Assembly (NCBI RefSeq): GCF_014635285.1 | Contig: NZ_BMCR01000004.1 | Coordinates: 310,001 to 374,000 of the forward strand | Length of the DNA: 64,000 nucleotides | From: Stappia taiwanensis | Lineage (GTDB): Bacteria; Pseudomonadota; Alphaproteobacteria; Rhizobiales; Stappiaceae | Direction: 5' to 3' | In this document: piece after piece, positions 9,434-18,651 of the stretch | Layout: each line of letters begins with the position of its first letter | Numbering within the stretch: position 1 is the stretch's first letter | Notes under the pieces: generated by a model | What the model was told of the DNA's origin: nothing | Databases searched by the model: none | The model's input: only the letters and a program-made list of their open reading frames with translations | Program-made: the position numbers and the translations under genes

Positions 9434-9915
9434 CGCGCGCCTCCATAAAGCTTCATGATTTCAGCCACATACTGAAGGACCAGCAGCCCGATCCCGAGGG
9501 GCAGCGGCAGCACCGGGATCCACAGCGGGATCGCCCAGACCGTGTCCGTCCGCCAGCCGCCGACCAGCGCCTCGTGAAAGAAGGTCCAGCCGGACCAGCC
9601 AAGCAGCGCGCAAAAGGCGATGCTGACGAGAGCCGACAACAGTTGCATCAGACGGCGCAGGGGCGGCTTTGCCTGCAGTTGCAACAGATCGACATTCACA
9701 TGGCCCTTTTCCAGCAGCACATAGGGCGAGCCAAGGAAGGTGGCGGCGACCAGCGCATAGATCACGTATTCGGTCTGCCAGATGGTGGATTCATTCAGAA
9801 AGTAGCGCAGCACCACCATCTGCGTGACCACCAGCGCCGCCGAGGCGGTCAAGAGCATGGCCAGAACCCCGAACGCCCGCGACAGCGCCGAGATGGCGGA
9901 AATATAAAGTTGCAT
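9430..9915 (-). CDS. matQ: TRAP transporter small permease (DctQ family), malonate
   Basis: The 161-residue protein has four membrane segments and the DctQ-family features RYFLNESTIWQTEYVIYAL and LGSPYVLLEKGHVNVDLL. It pairs with the DctM subunit, whose start it overlaps by four bases. The ATG at 9915 is chosen because the upstream in-frame extension is Arg/Pro-rich and unlike the family. Confidence 0.87.
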   Translation of the reverse strand: MQLYISAISALSRAFGVLAMLLTASAALVVTQMVVLRYFLNESTIWQTEYVIYALVAATFLGSPYVLLEKGHVNVDLLQLQAKPPLRRLMQLLSALVSIAFCALLGWSGWTFFHEALVGGWRTDTVWAIPLWIPVLPLPLGIGLLVLQYVAEIMKLYGGAR

Positions 9916-10069
9916 GACGGAAGTCTTCTGATGCGACCGGACGACGGATGCCGGTTCGGTGTCGATCCGCCGCGCGGGAACCGGTGGTTGTTCAGCCGGC
10001 CGACGCGGCGTTCGGACCCGCAAGGGTGGGCTGCCGGGTGCTCCGACGGCCCGCCCCGCTGGGCGCGGC

Positions 10070-11074
10070 TTATTCGACGGCGAGCGCCTTGGCGATCAGC
10101 TCATCGCCGCCCGGGACCTTCTCGGAAAACTCCTTGTAGGAGGTCTTCTTGGCGATCTCGAGCCAGGCGGCATAGTCGTCGGCGGACATTTCCACCACCT
10201 CGACACCCGCATCCTTGTAGGCCTTGATCAGCTTGCCATCGAGCCCCTTGGCCTCTTCCAGGAAGTAGGCTTCCGCCACCTTTCCGGCGGCCTTCAGCGC
10301 CTTCTGCTGGGCCTCGTCGAGCCGGTCCCAGCTGCGCTTGGACATGAGGATCGGCTCATACATGAACCACAGCGCATTGGCGCCGGGTGCCGTCAGGCAC
10401 ACCACCTGCTCGTAGAGGCGATAGGACACGAAGGAGCCAGAGGAGGTGTTGGCCGCATCGAGAACGCCGGTCTGAAGCCCGGTGTAGATCTCCGAAGACG
10501 GCATGGAGGCAATCGACGCCCCCGCCCCGACCAGCATCTGTTCAAAGGCCGGACCGGCGGCGCGGGTCACCTGCCCCTTCATCGTCTCCGGCGAAGTGAT
10601 GCACTGTTTCTTGGAGGCAAAGCCGCCGGCAAGCCAGGCATCGGCCAGCACCACCACACCCGCATCGTTGACGATCTTCTTGATGTCATCCATGAACGGC
10701 GAGGCATTCAGGCGCGCGGCCCGGTCATGGTTGCGCACAAGCCCAGGCATCAGGGTCGCGGAGAACTGCGGGTGGCGGCCCGAGGCGTAGTCGAGCGGGA
10801 AGGCAGAGATGTCGAGCTGCCCCTTGGTCATCGCCCCCCACTGCTCGCGCGCCTTGAAGAGAGACTGGCCGGGATAGACCTTGATCTCAAGGCCGACATT
10901 CGCCTTGGCGACCTCACGGGCGAGGATCTGCACCATCTCGTCGCGCACATCGCCCTTGCCGCCCGGCCATTGGTGCGACGCCTTCAAAACCTTGTCCGCC
11001 GCCTGCGCCGCCGGAATGGCAAGCGCCAGCGCCGTGGTGAGCCCGAGGGCCGCCTTCGCCAATTTCTGCAACAT
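10070..11074 (-). CDS. matP: TRAP transporter substrate-binding protein (DctP family), malonate
   Basis: The 334-residue precursor starts at an ATG preceded by GGGAGGAACAAC and has a signal peptide ending AAQAAD. The mature protein carries DctP-family features, including SSEIYTGLQTGVLDAANTS and a conserved Arg region (QVTRAAGPAFEQML). It would bind the ligand in the periplasm and deliver it to the membrane subunits. It is the first gene of the operon; the 154-bp gap to the small permease is the only non-overlapping junction, which may allow higher expression of the binding protein. The promoter must lie in 11075-11277, beside the palindrome at 11240-11249. Confidence 0.88.
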   Translation of the reverse strand: MLQKLAKAALGLTTALALAIPAAQAADKVLKASHQWPGGKGDVRDEMVQILAREVAKANVGLEIKVYPGQSLFKAREQWGAMTKGQLDISAFPLDYASGRHPQFSATLMPGLVRNHDRAARLNASPFMDDIKKIVNDAGVVVLADAWLAGGFASKKQCITSPETMKGQVTRAAGPAFEQMLVGAGASIASMPSSEIYTGLQTGVLDAANTSSGSFVSYRLYEQVVCLTAPGANALWFMYEPILMSKRSWDRLDEAQQKALKAAGKVAEAYFLEEAKGLDGKLIKAYKDAGVEVVEMSADDYAAWLEIAKKTSYKEFSEKVPGGDELIAKALAVE

Positions 11075-11239
11075 GTTGTTCCTCCCATCACCGACGACGG
11101 CCTTGCCGACGCCCGGCGTTCTTTTTTGAAAATACATCTTGTGGCTTGCGCCCAGTGGCGGACCGCCACCGATCCCTGGCCGGTTCCTCCCGCCCGGATT
11201 GCAAGGCAATCACGCTCCATGCATTCAAGTCAACGGTTT

Positions 11240-11249
11240 TTGTATACAA
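11240..11249. promoter_or_regulatory. palindromic GntR-type operator in the divergent malonate promoter region
   Basis: TTGTATACAA is a perfect 10-bp palindrome 28 bp upstream of the regulator start and 165 bp upstream of the binding-protein start. Palindromes of the TNGTNNACNA type are typical operators of FadR/FCD-class GntR regulators, so autoregulation and control of the mat operon are likely. Confidence 0.6.
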
Positions 11250-11277
11250 GAAAGGAGAATGTGCATATCCTGATCCC

Positions 11278-11970
11278 ATGAACACAGAGAGTGCCCCCCA
11301 CGCCCCCACCGCGACCCGCACCGCCAAGGCGCTGCGCGAAGTGCTGGAAGAGGACATTGCCGGCGGCGTCTATCCGCCGGGCACCCGGCTTGACGAAGCC
11401 TCTCTGGCGCGCCGTTTTGCCGTGTCGCGCACGCCGATCCGCGAGGCGCTGATCGAGCTCGCGGCATCGGGACTGATCGAGATTCGCCCCCGGCGCGGCG
11501 CCTTCGTGCGCGAAATCGGCATCCGCCGGCTGATCGAGATGTTCGAGGTGATGGCGGAGCTGGAGGCCATGTGCGGCCGCCTCGCCGCCCGCCGCATGAC
11601 GCCGGACGAGCACGCCCGGCTTGTCGCGGCGCATGAGGCCTGCGCCCGGGCCACCGAAAGCGGCGACCCCAGCGCCTATTTCGAGGCGAACGGCCAGTTT
11701 CACGAAGCGATCTACAGCGGCAGCGGCAACGAGTTTCTCGCCGAGCAGGCGCGCGCACTGCAAAGCCGTCTGAAACCCTATCGCCGGCTGCAACTGCATG
11801 TGCGCAACCGGGTGGGCAACTCATTTCAGGAGCATGAGGCGATCGTCGCGGCCATTCTCGACGGCGACGATACGCGAACGGAAGAGGCGCTGCGCGCCCA
11901 TATCCTGATTCAGGGGGAGCGGTTCAACGACTTCGTCGCCTCGCTCCGCCCCCGCGACGGCGCGAGCTGA
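11278..11970 (+). CDS. matR: GntR-family (FCD) regulator of malonate genes
   Basis: The 230-residue protein has an N-terminal winged helix (about residues 15-75, with GGVYPPGTRLDEASLARRF and SRTPIREALIELAASGLIEI) and a C-terminal FCD ligand-binding domain (about 85-215) with metal-site histidines in the HEA, FHEAIY and HEAIVAAI segments. FCD domains bind carboxylates such as malonate. It is divergent from the mat operon, and the palindrome TTGTATACAA lies in the shared gap. The AGGAGA motif is about 20 bases upstream of the ATG, so translation may be weak; no closer in-frame start exists. Confidence 0.82.
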   Translation: MNTESAPHAPTATRTAKALREVLEEDIAGGVYPPGTRLDEASLARRFAVSRTPIREALIELAASGLIEIRPRRGAFVREIGIRRLIEMFEVMAELEAMCGRLAARRMTPDEHARLVAAHEACARATESGDPSAYFEANGQFHEAIYSGSGNEFLAEQARALQSRLKPYRRLQLHVRNRVGNSFQEHEAIVAAILDGDDTRTEEALRAHILIQGERFNDFVASLRPRDGAS

Positions 11971-12000
11971 GCCGCGCCGTACCGTTTCAGCCCACTGCCA

Positions 12001-12714
12001 TCAGCTGGTCGAGTGAGCCTTGTCGAGCACCACCACCTTGGTGTGAAGCGGCACCCGGTTGAACAGATCGATGATGTCCTGATGCCACATGCGGATGCAG
12101 CCGCTGGACACGCTCCGGCCGATGCTGTCCGGCTTCTTGGTGCCATGGATGCGGTAGAGCGTGTCGACACTGCCCTGCCACAGGTCCATTGCCCGGGCGC
12201 CGAGCGGATTCCTTGGGCCGCGCGGGTAGCCGTCCTTCCAGTATTTCTCCAGCGCCGGGTTGCGGGCGATCATTTCCCGTGGAGGGCGCCAGATCGGCCA
12301 CACGCGCTTCACCCGCACCTTGGCATCGCCATTCCAGGCATAGCCGGCCCGGCCAACGCCAATGCCGTAGCGCAGAGCCTTGCCGCCGCCGAGCGTCCAG
12401 TACAGGAACTTGGCATAGGGGTCGATGATGATCGTCCCGGCCCGCTCGCTGGTGTCGTAATCCACCACCTGGCGCCAGTACTTGCGGTCATACTTCTTGT
12501 AGTTCAGCGCCGGGACCTTGAAATCGTAATCGGTCGTCGCCGCATAGGCCGCCGCGTAGTCGAACCCTTCCCCCGGCAACGGAGGCTGATTGTGCAACCC
12601 GACACTCGTCGCAACGCCCGAGGTCTGGCAGGCGGCCAGCACCAAGGGGGCCCCGAGAACGAGGCTGCGCCGCGTCAGCGCGCCACTGGCGTCAAGGCGC
12701 CGTTTCATTTCCAT
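12001..12714 (-). CDS. L,D-transpeptidase lipoprotein (YkuD domain)
   Basis: The 237-residue protein starts MEMKRRLDAS, has a twin-arginine-like TRRSLVLGAPLVLAAC leader and a lipobox (LAAC). The YkuD domain occupies the C-terminal half, with catalytic HGTKKPDSIGRSVSSGCIRM; the nucleophile is the cysteine of SGC. Such enzymes make 3-3 crosslinks in peptidoglycan or attach proteins to it, acting in the periplasm. It is monocistronic and convergent with matR, with a 30-bp gap. The substrate specificity within the family cannot be read from sequence. Confidence 0.9.
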   Translation of the reverse strand: MEMKRRLDASGALTRRSLVLGAPLVLAACQTSGVATSVGLHNQPPLPGEGFDYAAAYAATTDYDFKVPALNYKKYDRKYWRQVVDYDTSERAGTIIIDPYAKFLYWTLGGGKALRYGIGVGRAGYAWNGDAKVRVKRVWPIWRPPREMIARNPALEKYWKDGYPRGPRNPLGARAMDLWQGSVDTLYRIHGTKKPDSIGRSVSSGCIRMWHQDIIDLFNRVPLHTKVVVLDKAHSTS

Positions 12715-12788
12715 CGATCACTCCCGAATACCCGTTGTCCGGACGGTCCGTGTTGTAGCCGATCCCGCGCCAAAGCGCGAGCGTGCAT

Positions 12789-14429
12789 TCATGCACCAAC
12801 GACCCTGCCGTGCATCGGCTCCAGCGCGGCCGCCGCGATCAGGTCGCGGGTATAGGGATCGCGCGGCGCCTCGAAGATCGCCGCCGTCGGTCCGGCCTCC
12901 ACCACCTTGCCGGTCTTCATCACCACCACCGTATCGGCCAGCGCCCGCACCACCGCCAGATCATGGCTGATGAAGACATAGGTGAGCCGGTGTTCGGCCT
13001 GCAGTCCGCGCAACAGCTCGACAATCTGCTTCTGCACGGTGCGGTCGAGCGCCGAGGTCGGTTCGTCCAGCACCACCAGTCTCGGCTTCAGCACCATGGT
13101 ACGGGCAATGGCGATACGCTGGCGCTGTCCGCCGGAAAACTCATGCGGGTAGCGGTTGCGCATTGCCGGATCGAGCGACACCTCCTCCAGCACCTGACAG
13201 GCCCGCCGATCGCGCTCGCCCGCCGACAGGCCAGGTTCGTGCACCAGCAGCCCTTCGGTGACGACCTGACCGACGGTCATGCGCGGGCTGAGCGAGCCGA
13301 ACGGATCCTGAAACACCAGTTGCATCTGGCGGCGCAGCGGCCGCATCACCTGCTTGCCGGCGTTGGAAATATCCTGGCCGTCGAAATGCACCCGCCCCGA
13401 ATGGGGCAGCAATTGCAGGAGCGCCCGCCCGAGGGTCGATTTTCCCGATCCGCTTTCGCCGACAATGCCGAGGGTCTGGCCCTCACGCACCACCAGCGAC
13501 ACATCCTCCACCGCGTGAAACAGTACCGGCTGTTTCATGAAGCCGCGCGGAATGGCAAAGGACACCCCGACCTTCTGACCGTCGATGACAATCGGCTTGT
13601 CCTCGCCGACCGGCGGCTTCTCGCCCTCCGGCTCCGCATCCAGAAGCATCCGCGTATAGGGATGGGCCGGGTGATCGAAGATCTTCGCCGTCTGCCCGGC
13701 TTCCACCACCTCACCATCCTTCATCACCACCACCCGGTCGGCGATGCGCCGGACGATGCCCAGGTCATGGGTGATGAAGACCACGGCAATGCCGATGCGT
13801 TTCTGCAAATCGGCGAGCAGTTCGAGGATCTGCGCCTGGGTGGTCACGTCGAGCGCCGTCGTCGGCTCATCGGCAATCAGCACATCCGGGTCATTGGCCA
13901 ACGCCATGGCGATCATCACCCGTTGGCGCTGGCCGCCGGACAGCTCATACGGATAGGCCTTGATCTTGTCTTCCGGCGCGGGAATGCCGACGAGCTTGAG
14001 CAGGTCCAGCGCCCGGGCGGCCGCCGCCTTGCGGCCCAGCCCGCCATGCTCGATCATCGGTTCGCACAACTGCCGCTCGATGGAGTAGAGCGGGTCGAGC
14101 GAGGTCATCGGCTCCTGAAAAATCATGGTGATGCGGGCGCCGCGCACCGTGTTGAGGCGCTTCAGCGGCAGACCGAGGATGTCCTCCCCCCGGTAGAGCA
14201 CCCGCCCCTCGGCCCGACCATTGTCGCTGAGCAGCCCCATCGCCGCCATCATGGTCTGGCTCTTGCCGGATCCGCTCTCGCCGACGATGGCGACCGTTTC
14301 GCCCTTGCTCACGCTGATATCGACGCCGCGCACCGCCGCCACCGGACCATCGTTGGTCTGGAAGGTGACACGCAGGTTCTGAATGTCGAGAACGGGCTCC
14401 ACCCCGACCGCGTCCGTCATTGCCGTCAT
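12789..14429 (-). CDS. peptide ABC transporter ATP-binding protein with two fused ATPase domains
   Basis: The 546-residue protein contains two complete ABC ATPase domains. Each has a Walker A of the form GESGSGKS, a signature ([30 protein letters not shown]) and a Walker B with DEPT ([22 protein letters not shown]). This arrangement matches YejF/GsiA-type transporters. The start at 14429 leaves 2 bases after the permease stop; a second in-frame ATG at 14420 is possible. It drives import by the adjacent permeases and binding protein; oligopeptides or related amides are the likely substrates. Confidence 0.88.
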   Translation of the reverse strand: MTAMTDAVGVEPVLDIQNLRVTFQTNDGPVAAVRGVDISVSKGETVAIVGESGSGKSQTMMAAMGLLSDNGRAEGRVLYRGEDILGLPLKRLNTVRGARITMIFQEPMTSLDPLYSIERQLCEPMIEHGGLGRKAAAARALDLLKLVGIPAPEDKIKAYPYELSGGQRQRVMIAMALANDPDVLIADEPTTALDVTTQAQILELLADLQKRIGIAVVFITHDLGIVRRIADRVVVMKDGEVVEAGQTAKIFDHPAHPYTRMLLDAEPEGEKPPVGEDKPIVIDGQKVGVSFAIPRGFMKQPVLFHAVEDVSLVVREGQTLGIVGESGSGKSTLGRALLQLLPHSGRVHFDGQDISNAGKQVMRPLRRQMQLVFQDPFGSLSPRMTVGQVVTEGLLVHEPGLSAGERDRRACQVLEEVSLDPAMRNRYPHEFSGGQRQRIAIARTMVLKPRLVVLDEPTSALDRTVQKQIVELLRGLQAEHRLTYVFISHDLAVVRALADTVVVMKTGKVVEAGPTAAIFEAPRDPYTRDLIAAAALEPMHGRVVGA

Positions 14430-14431
14430 CT

Positions 14432-15559
14432 TTATCGGTCCTTCGGGTCGAGCGCGTCGCGCAGGCCATCGCCGATGAAATTGAGGGCGAACAGCGTCGA
14501 GGTGAGGAACAGCGCCGGGAACAGCAGCATGGTCGGATTGCCCTCGATGTCCCGCGCGCCTTCGGAGATCAGAACGCCCCAACTGGTCATCGGCTCCTGC
14601 ACGCCGAGGCCAAGGAACGACAGGAAGCTTTCCAGCAGGATCACCTTCGGCACCAGCAAGGTCATGTAGATCACCACCGGCCCGGTCAGGTTGGGGATGA
14701 TGTGCCGGCGCAGGATGCCGATGTTCTCCACCCCGAGCGCTTCGGCCGCCTGCACGAACTCCTGGCGCTTCAGGGTCAGGGTCTGGCCCCGGACGATCCG
14801 CGCCATATCGAGCCATTCGACCGCGCCGACGGCAATGAACATCAGCACGAAATTGCGCCCGAAGAACACCACCAGCAGGATCACGAAAAAGATGAAGGGC
14901 AGCGAGTACAGCACATCAACGATGCGCATCATCAACAGGTCGGCGCGCCCGCCGAGATAGCCGGACAGCGAGCCATAGGTGACGCCGATGACAATCGCCA
15001 CCACCGTCGCCAAAAGACCGATGGTCATGGAGATCCGCCCGGCGATCAGCGTGCGCGTCAGCAGATCGCGGCCGGTCGCATCGGTGCCGAACAGGAAGGT
15101 GAGTTGCTCGATATCGGCGACGATCACCGCAGAGCGGCCATCGGCGGCAAGATCCTCCAGCCGCGCGCCGGAGAAGATATCTCCCCGGTCGATGTAGCGC
15201 ACGATGCGCTGGTCGAGTTCGCCTTCGGAGGAGACCGGAATGCGCACGATGCCATCGCCGATGACGATGTCCTCGCCGACCTCGACCCGGGCGCGGCGCA
15301 GCGCCCGCCGCGCCGCCGGCGCCACCGTCTCCGCTCGCGGATAGGGCGTCAGGCTCGGCCCGACCTTCACATAGGAGCGATACACCTGGTCATAGCCATG
15401 ACCGGTCAGCAGCGGGCCGATGATGCAGGCCAGCGCCATCGCCACGAGAAAGCCCAGGCTCAGGGTCGCCGCCCTGTTGCGCTTCAGCCGGATCAGCGCG
15501 TCATCCCAGAGCGAGCGCCCGCGAACCGGCGCGGCTGCGGTTGTTTTCATGGTCGCCAT
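14432..15559 (-). CDS. peptide ABC transporter permease (OppC/YejE-like)
   Basis: The 375-residue inner-membrane permease has an N-terminal membrane segment, an unusually long soluble insert (about residues 65-150) rich in charged residues, then the FGTDATGRDLLTR motif and the EAA loop region EFVQAAEALGVENIGILRRHIIPN. The long insert between the first two membrane segments resembles YejE-type permeases, although the canonical ones are not identical. It is translated just upstream of the ATPase gene and five bases downstream of the other permease. Confidence 0.85.
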   Translation of the reverse strand: MATMKTTAAAPVRGRSLWDDALIRLKRNRAATLSLGFLVAMALACIIGPLLTGHGYDQVYRSYVKVGPSLTPYPRAETVAPAARRALRRARVEVGEDIVIGDGIVRIPVSSEGELDQRIVRYIDRGDIFSGARLEDLAADGRSAVIVADIEQLTFLFGTDATGRDLLTRTLIAGRISMTIGLLATVVAIVIGVTYGSLSGYLGGRADLLMMRIVDVLYSLPFIFFVILLVVFFGRNFVLMFIAVGAVEWLDMARIVRGQTLTLKRQEFVQAAEALGVENIGILRRHIIPNLTGPVVIYMTLLVPKVILLESFLSFLGLGVQEPMTSWGVLISEGARDIEGNPTMLLFPALFLTSTLFALNFIGDGLRDALDPKDR

Positions 15560-15563
15560 GTCG

Positions 15564-16487
15564 CTACCCCAGCCGCACGCGCGGATCGATCAGCGCATAG
15601 AGCAGATCGACCACAAGGTTGAAAATGATGATGAAGATGGCGATGACGATCACCGTGCCCATCACCAGCGTGTAATCGCGATTGAGCGCCGCCTGGACGA
15701 AATACCGGCCGATGCCGGGAATGCCGAAGATGGTCTCCACCACCACCGAGCCGGTCAGCAGCGCCGCCGCCGCGGGCCCTGCGTAGGACACCACCGGCAG
15801 GATCGCCGAGCGCAGCGCATGCACGACGACAACGGTCCAGGGCTTCAGCCCATAGGCGCGCGCGGTGCGGATATGGTGCGAACGCATCGCCTCGATCATC
15901 GCTCCGCGCGTCAGCCGGGTGACCACCGCGATTTGCGGCAAGGCCAGCGTCACCACTGGCAGCACCTTGTTGGCGAAGGCGCCATCGCCCCAGCCGCCGG
16001 CCGGCAGCCACCCCAGCCAGACGCCGAAGACCAGCGACAAGAGCGGTGCGATAACGAAGGTGGGAATGGTGATGCCAAGGGTGGCAAGACCGACGACGCC
16101 GTAGTCCGCCGGCTGGTTCTGGCGCAGGGCGGCGGCAACGCCGAGCAGCGTGCCGAACACCAGCGCCAGCACCAGCGCCGAGGCGCCGATCTGCACCGAG
16201 ACCGGCAGGCCCGAGGCGAACAGTTCGGACACCGAGAAGTCACGATAGACGAAACTCGGGCCGAAGTCGCCGCGCATCAGATTGCCGAGATAATAGAGGT
16301 ACTGTTCCCAGAGCGGCTTATCGAGGTGGTAGATCTTGTTCAGGTTCTCCATCACCTTGGCTTCGAGCGGCCGTTCCAGATTGAACGGTCCGCCCGGCGC
16401 GACGCGGATCAGGAAGAACGCCCCGGTCACAATGAAGAACAGGGTCGGGATCGCCGTAAACAGCCGGCGCAGCACGTAGCCAAGCAT
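15564..16487 (-). CDS. peptide ABC transporter permease (OppB/DppB-like)
   Basis: The 307-residue permease starts MLGYVLRRLFTAIPTLFFIV and has about six membrane segments. The FGPSFVYRDFSV segment and the EAA-type loop HHIRTARAYGLKPWTVVVVHALRSA are typical of the OppB family. It forms the membrane channel with the downstream permease. The gene follows the binding-protein gene after a 121-bp gap holding a hairpin, a common device to reduce permease expression relative to the binding protein. Confidence 0.87.
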   Translation of the reverse strand: MLGYVLRRLFTAIPTLFFIVTGAFFLIRVAPGGPFNLERPLEAKVMENLNKIYHLDKPLWEQYLYYLGNLMRGDFGPSFVYRDFSVSELFASGLPVSVQIGASALVLALVFGTLLGVAAALRQNQPADYGVVGLATLGITIPTFVIAPLLSLVFGVWLGWLPAGGWGDGAFANKVLPVVTLALPQIAVVTRLTRGAMIEAMRSHHIRTARAYGLKPWTVVVVHALRSAILPVVSYAGPAAAALLTGSVVVETIFGIPGIGRYFVQAALNRDYTLVMGTVIVIAIFIIIFNLVVDLLYALIDPRVRLG

Positions 16488-16563
16488 CAGATGCAGGCTC
16501 CAGGTTTGGCAGACAACGGGCGTCCACCGGCAGATGTCACGCCGGCGGAGCGAAGGACGAGAC

Positions 16564-16599
16564 GGCGGGGCAGTCCGTGAAAGCCGGAACCACCCCGCC
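16564..16599 (-). terminator. hairpin between binding-protein and permease genes
   Basis: GGCGGGG (16564-16570) pairs with CCCCGCC (16593-16599) across a 22-nt loop. It has no T-tract and lies directly after the binding-protein stop on the minus strand. It may stabilise the upstream mRNA or attenuate transcription. Confidence 0.4.
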
Positions 16600-16608
16600 G
16601 CCGGCCCG

Positions 16609-18204
16609 TCAGTTGCCGATCGACATCAGCCGCGTCGGATGCACATTCTGGAGATTGTCCTCCCAGCCGGACAGTTTGGGCGAGACCAGGCTGTGCGAGG
16701 AGTAGTAGAGGATCGGCAGGAACGGCAGATCCCGGAGGAACAGGGTCTCCGCCTGGCGCAGGATCTCCGCCCGCTTTTCCAGGTCCGTTTCGGCGGCGGC
16801 CTTGTCCATCAGCGCGTCATACTCGGGGTTGGCGTAATTCGCGTAGTTGAAGCCGTCGTTGTCCGATTCCACCAGGAACAGGAAATTCTGCGGGTCGGAA
16901 TAATCACCGATCCAGCCGGCGCGGGCGATGTCGTAGTCGCCCTTTTCACGCAAATGGGCATAGTGGCTGGCCAGGTCGCGGTTGACCATGGTGGTCTCCA
17001 CACCAATGGTCTTCCACATGTCGGCAATGGCGATAGCCGTGTTCTTGTGGTTCTCCGAGGTGTTGTACATGATCTCCAGCTTCAGGGGCTTGTCCGGGCC
17101 GAAACCGGCCTCGCCCAAAAGCTTCAACGCCTCGTCCTCGCGGTCGAGCATCGCCTTGCCCTTGTAGTCCGCCTCGACCGGCTCGCCGTAATTGTTGATC
17201 CCCGGTGGCACCAGCGAATAGGCCGGCACCATGGTTCCGCCCCAGATGTCCTCGCCAATATATTCCCGGTCGACCACCAGCGACAGGGCGCGGCGCACCC
17301 GTACATCGTCAAGCGGCGGCTTTTTCATATTGAACGAATAATAATACGTTCCAAGATAAGGCGGGGTGCGCACCTGATCGCCGAACTTGGTGCGCAAGGC
17401 GGCAATCTGATCGGTCGGCAGGTCCGAGCAGGAATGGATTTCCCCCGCCTCGAAGCGGCGCACACACGAAGCGCGGTCCTCAATCGGGTAGAAAATCACC
17501 TTGTCGATGGCGACGTTGTCGGCGCCGTGATAATGCGCATTCTTCACCGCGACCAGCTTGTCGTTCGGCGTGAACTCGGCAAGCGTGTAAGCGCCGTTGG
17601 TGACGATGTTCTCCGGCTTGACGAAATCCGTGCCATGGGCCTCGACGCTGGCCGGATGCACCGGAAGGCCGGTCTGATGGGTCAGCAGCTCCAGGAAATA
17701 CGGGGTCGCCTGTTCCAGAGTGATTTCCAGGGTCTTGTCGTCCAGCGCAACGACCCCAAGCGTCTCCGGCTTCGCCTCCCCCTTGTTAATCTTCTCCGCG
17801 TTCTTCACCGGATAGAGGATATTGGCGTATTTGGCACCGGTTTCCGGCGTCATGATCCGGCGCAGGGAGTAGACGAAATCGCCAGCGGTCACCGGGTCGC
17901 CATTCGACCATTTCGCATCGCGCAGCTTGAAGGTGTAGACCATGCCGTCATCCGACACCTCCACGCTTTCGGCCACACCCGGCACCACCTTCGCCCTGGC
18001 GTCATAGACCATCAGCCCCTCATAGAGGTCGCGCAGGATATGCCCCTCCGCAACGGTCGAGGTCTTGTGCTGGTCGAGGGTTTCCGGATTGCCGTCATTG
18101 CCGCGGTGATACACCACCTCGGCGGCGGCGGTCAGCGAGGTCGCGGCCAGCAAGGCCCCGGCCAGCAGCGTGGCGCGGAACGCCGAACCGACAGTCTTGA
18201 TCAT
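16609..18204 (-). CDS. peptide ABC transporter substrate-binding protein (SBP_bac_5 family)
   Basis: The 531-residue precursor starts at an ATG preceded by GGGAGAGAAAA and has a signal peptide ending LTAAAE. The mature protein shows SBP_bac_5 hallmarks: NPETLDQHKTSTVAEGHILRDLYEGL near the N-terminus, YTFKLRDAKWSNGDPVTAGDFV, and DVRVRRALSLVVDREYI. It captures oligopeptides in the periplasm. It is the first gene of the four-gene transporter operon; the promoter should lie in the gap shared with the divergent GntR gene. Similarity is closest by eye to OppA/MppA-type proteins. Confidence 0.88.
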   Translation of the reverse strand: MIKTVGSAFRATLLAGALLAATSLTAAAEVVYHRGNDGNPETLDQHKTSTVAEGHILRDLYEGLMVYDARAKVVPGVAESVEVSDDGMVYTFKLRDAKWSNGDPVTAGDFVYSLRRIMTPETGAKYANILYPVKNAEKINKGEAKPETLGVVALDDKTLEITLEQATPYFLELLTHQTGLPVHPASVEAHGTDFVKPENIVTNGAYTLAEFTPNDKLVAVKNAHYHGADNVAIDKVIFYPIEDRASCVRRFEAGEIHSCSDLPTDQIAALRTKFGDQVRTPPYLGTYYYSFNMKKPPLDDVRVRRALSLVVDREYIGEDIWGGTMVPAYSLVPPGINNYGEPVEADYKGKAMLDREDEALKLLGEAGFGPDKPLKLEIMYNTSENHKNTAIAIADMWKTIGVETTMVNRDLASHYAHLREKGDYDIARAGWIGDYSDPQNFLFLVESDNDGFNYANYANPEYDALMDKAAAETDLEKRAEILRQAETLFLRDLPFLPILYYSSHSLVSPKLSGWEDNLQNVHPTRLMSIGN

Positions 18205-18651
18205 TTTTCTCTCCCTGTTAGTCGCAATCTGATTTGCCCGAAATCCGCAAACCGGCCCGCCCGGGCCGGTCGGCATCGACCGGGGCGCGCGCCGCCGCCT
18301 CTCCTCCAGGCCTGGCCGGCGCGCACCAGCGGTGGTATTTTCCAAACATTCCACCCCGCACCGAGGATGACAATAGCCCCACCGCTCTCGATCCGGCGAA
18401 CCGCGCTGAAAACATATGATTTTCCGAAACTTCGAGAACTCCGGAAAATCATTCCGCTCTCAAGGATTCCGGCCGCGTAATCTTCCCGTTCGAAGGAGGC
18501 AGCTTCCCTCCGCGTCCCCGCACGTCCAACCGCGACTTTTCTGCGTCTGTCATGCGCGAGGCGGACACGCCCCTTGATTTGCGGACGACAATGCGTGATG
18601 CCTTTGCCTGACCAATTCAGCGGATCCGCCGCAAGACAGAAGACGGACGCC
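18205..18651. other. divergent intergenic region (447 bp)
   Basis: It separates the peptide-transporter operon from a GntR gene and contains a long dyad at 18416-18452. I see no convincing small gene; another possible GntR start (ATG at 18598) lies near the right end. Confidence 0.5.
18416..18452. promoter_or_regulatory. 37-bp imperfect dyad, probable operator
   Basis: ATGATTTTCCG (18416-18426) and CGGAAAATCAT (18442-18452) are perfect 11-bp inverted arms around a centre containing TTCGAGAA, itself palindromic. No T-tract follows in either direction, so an operator is more likely than a terminator. It is nearly midway between the two divergent start codons. Confidence 0.55.

Noticed and set aside
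12783-14669. 628-codon open frame antisense to the dual ABC ATPase
   Set aside because: His/Arg-rich composition without motif, opposite a gene with two complete ABC domains.
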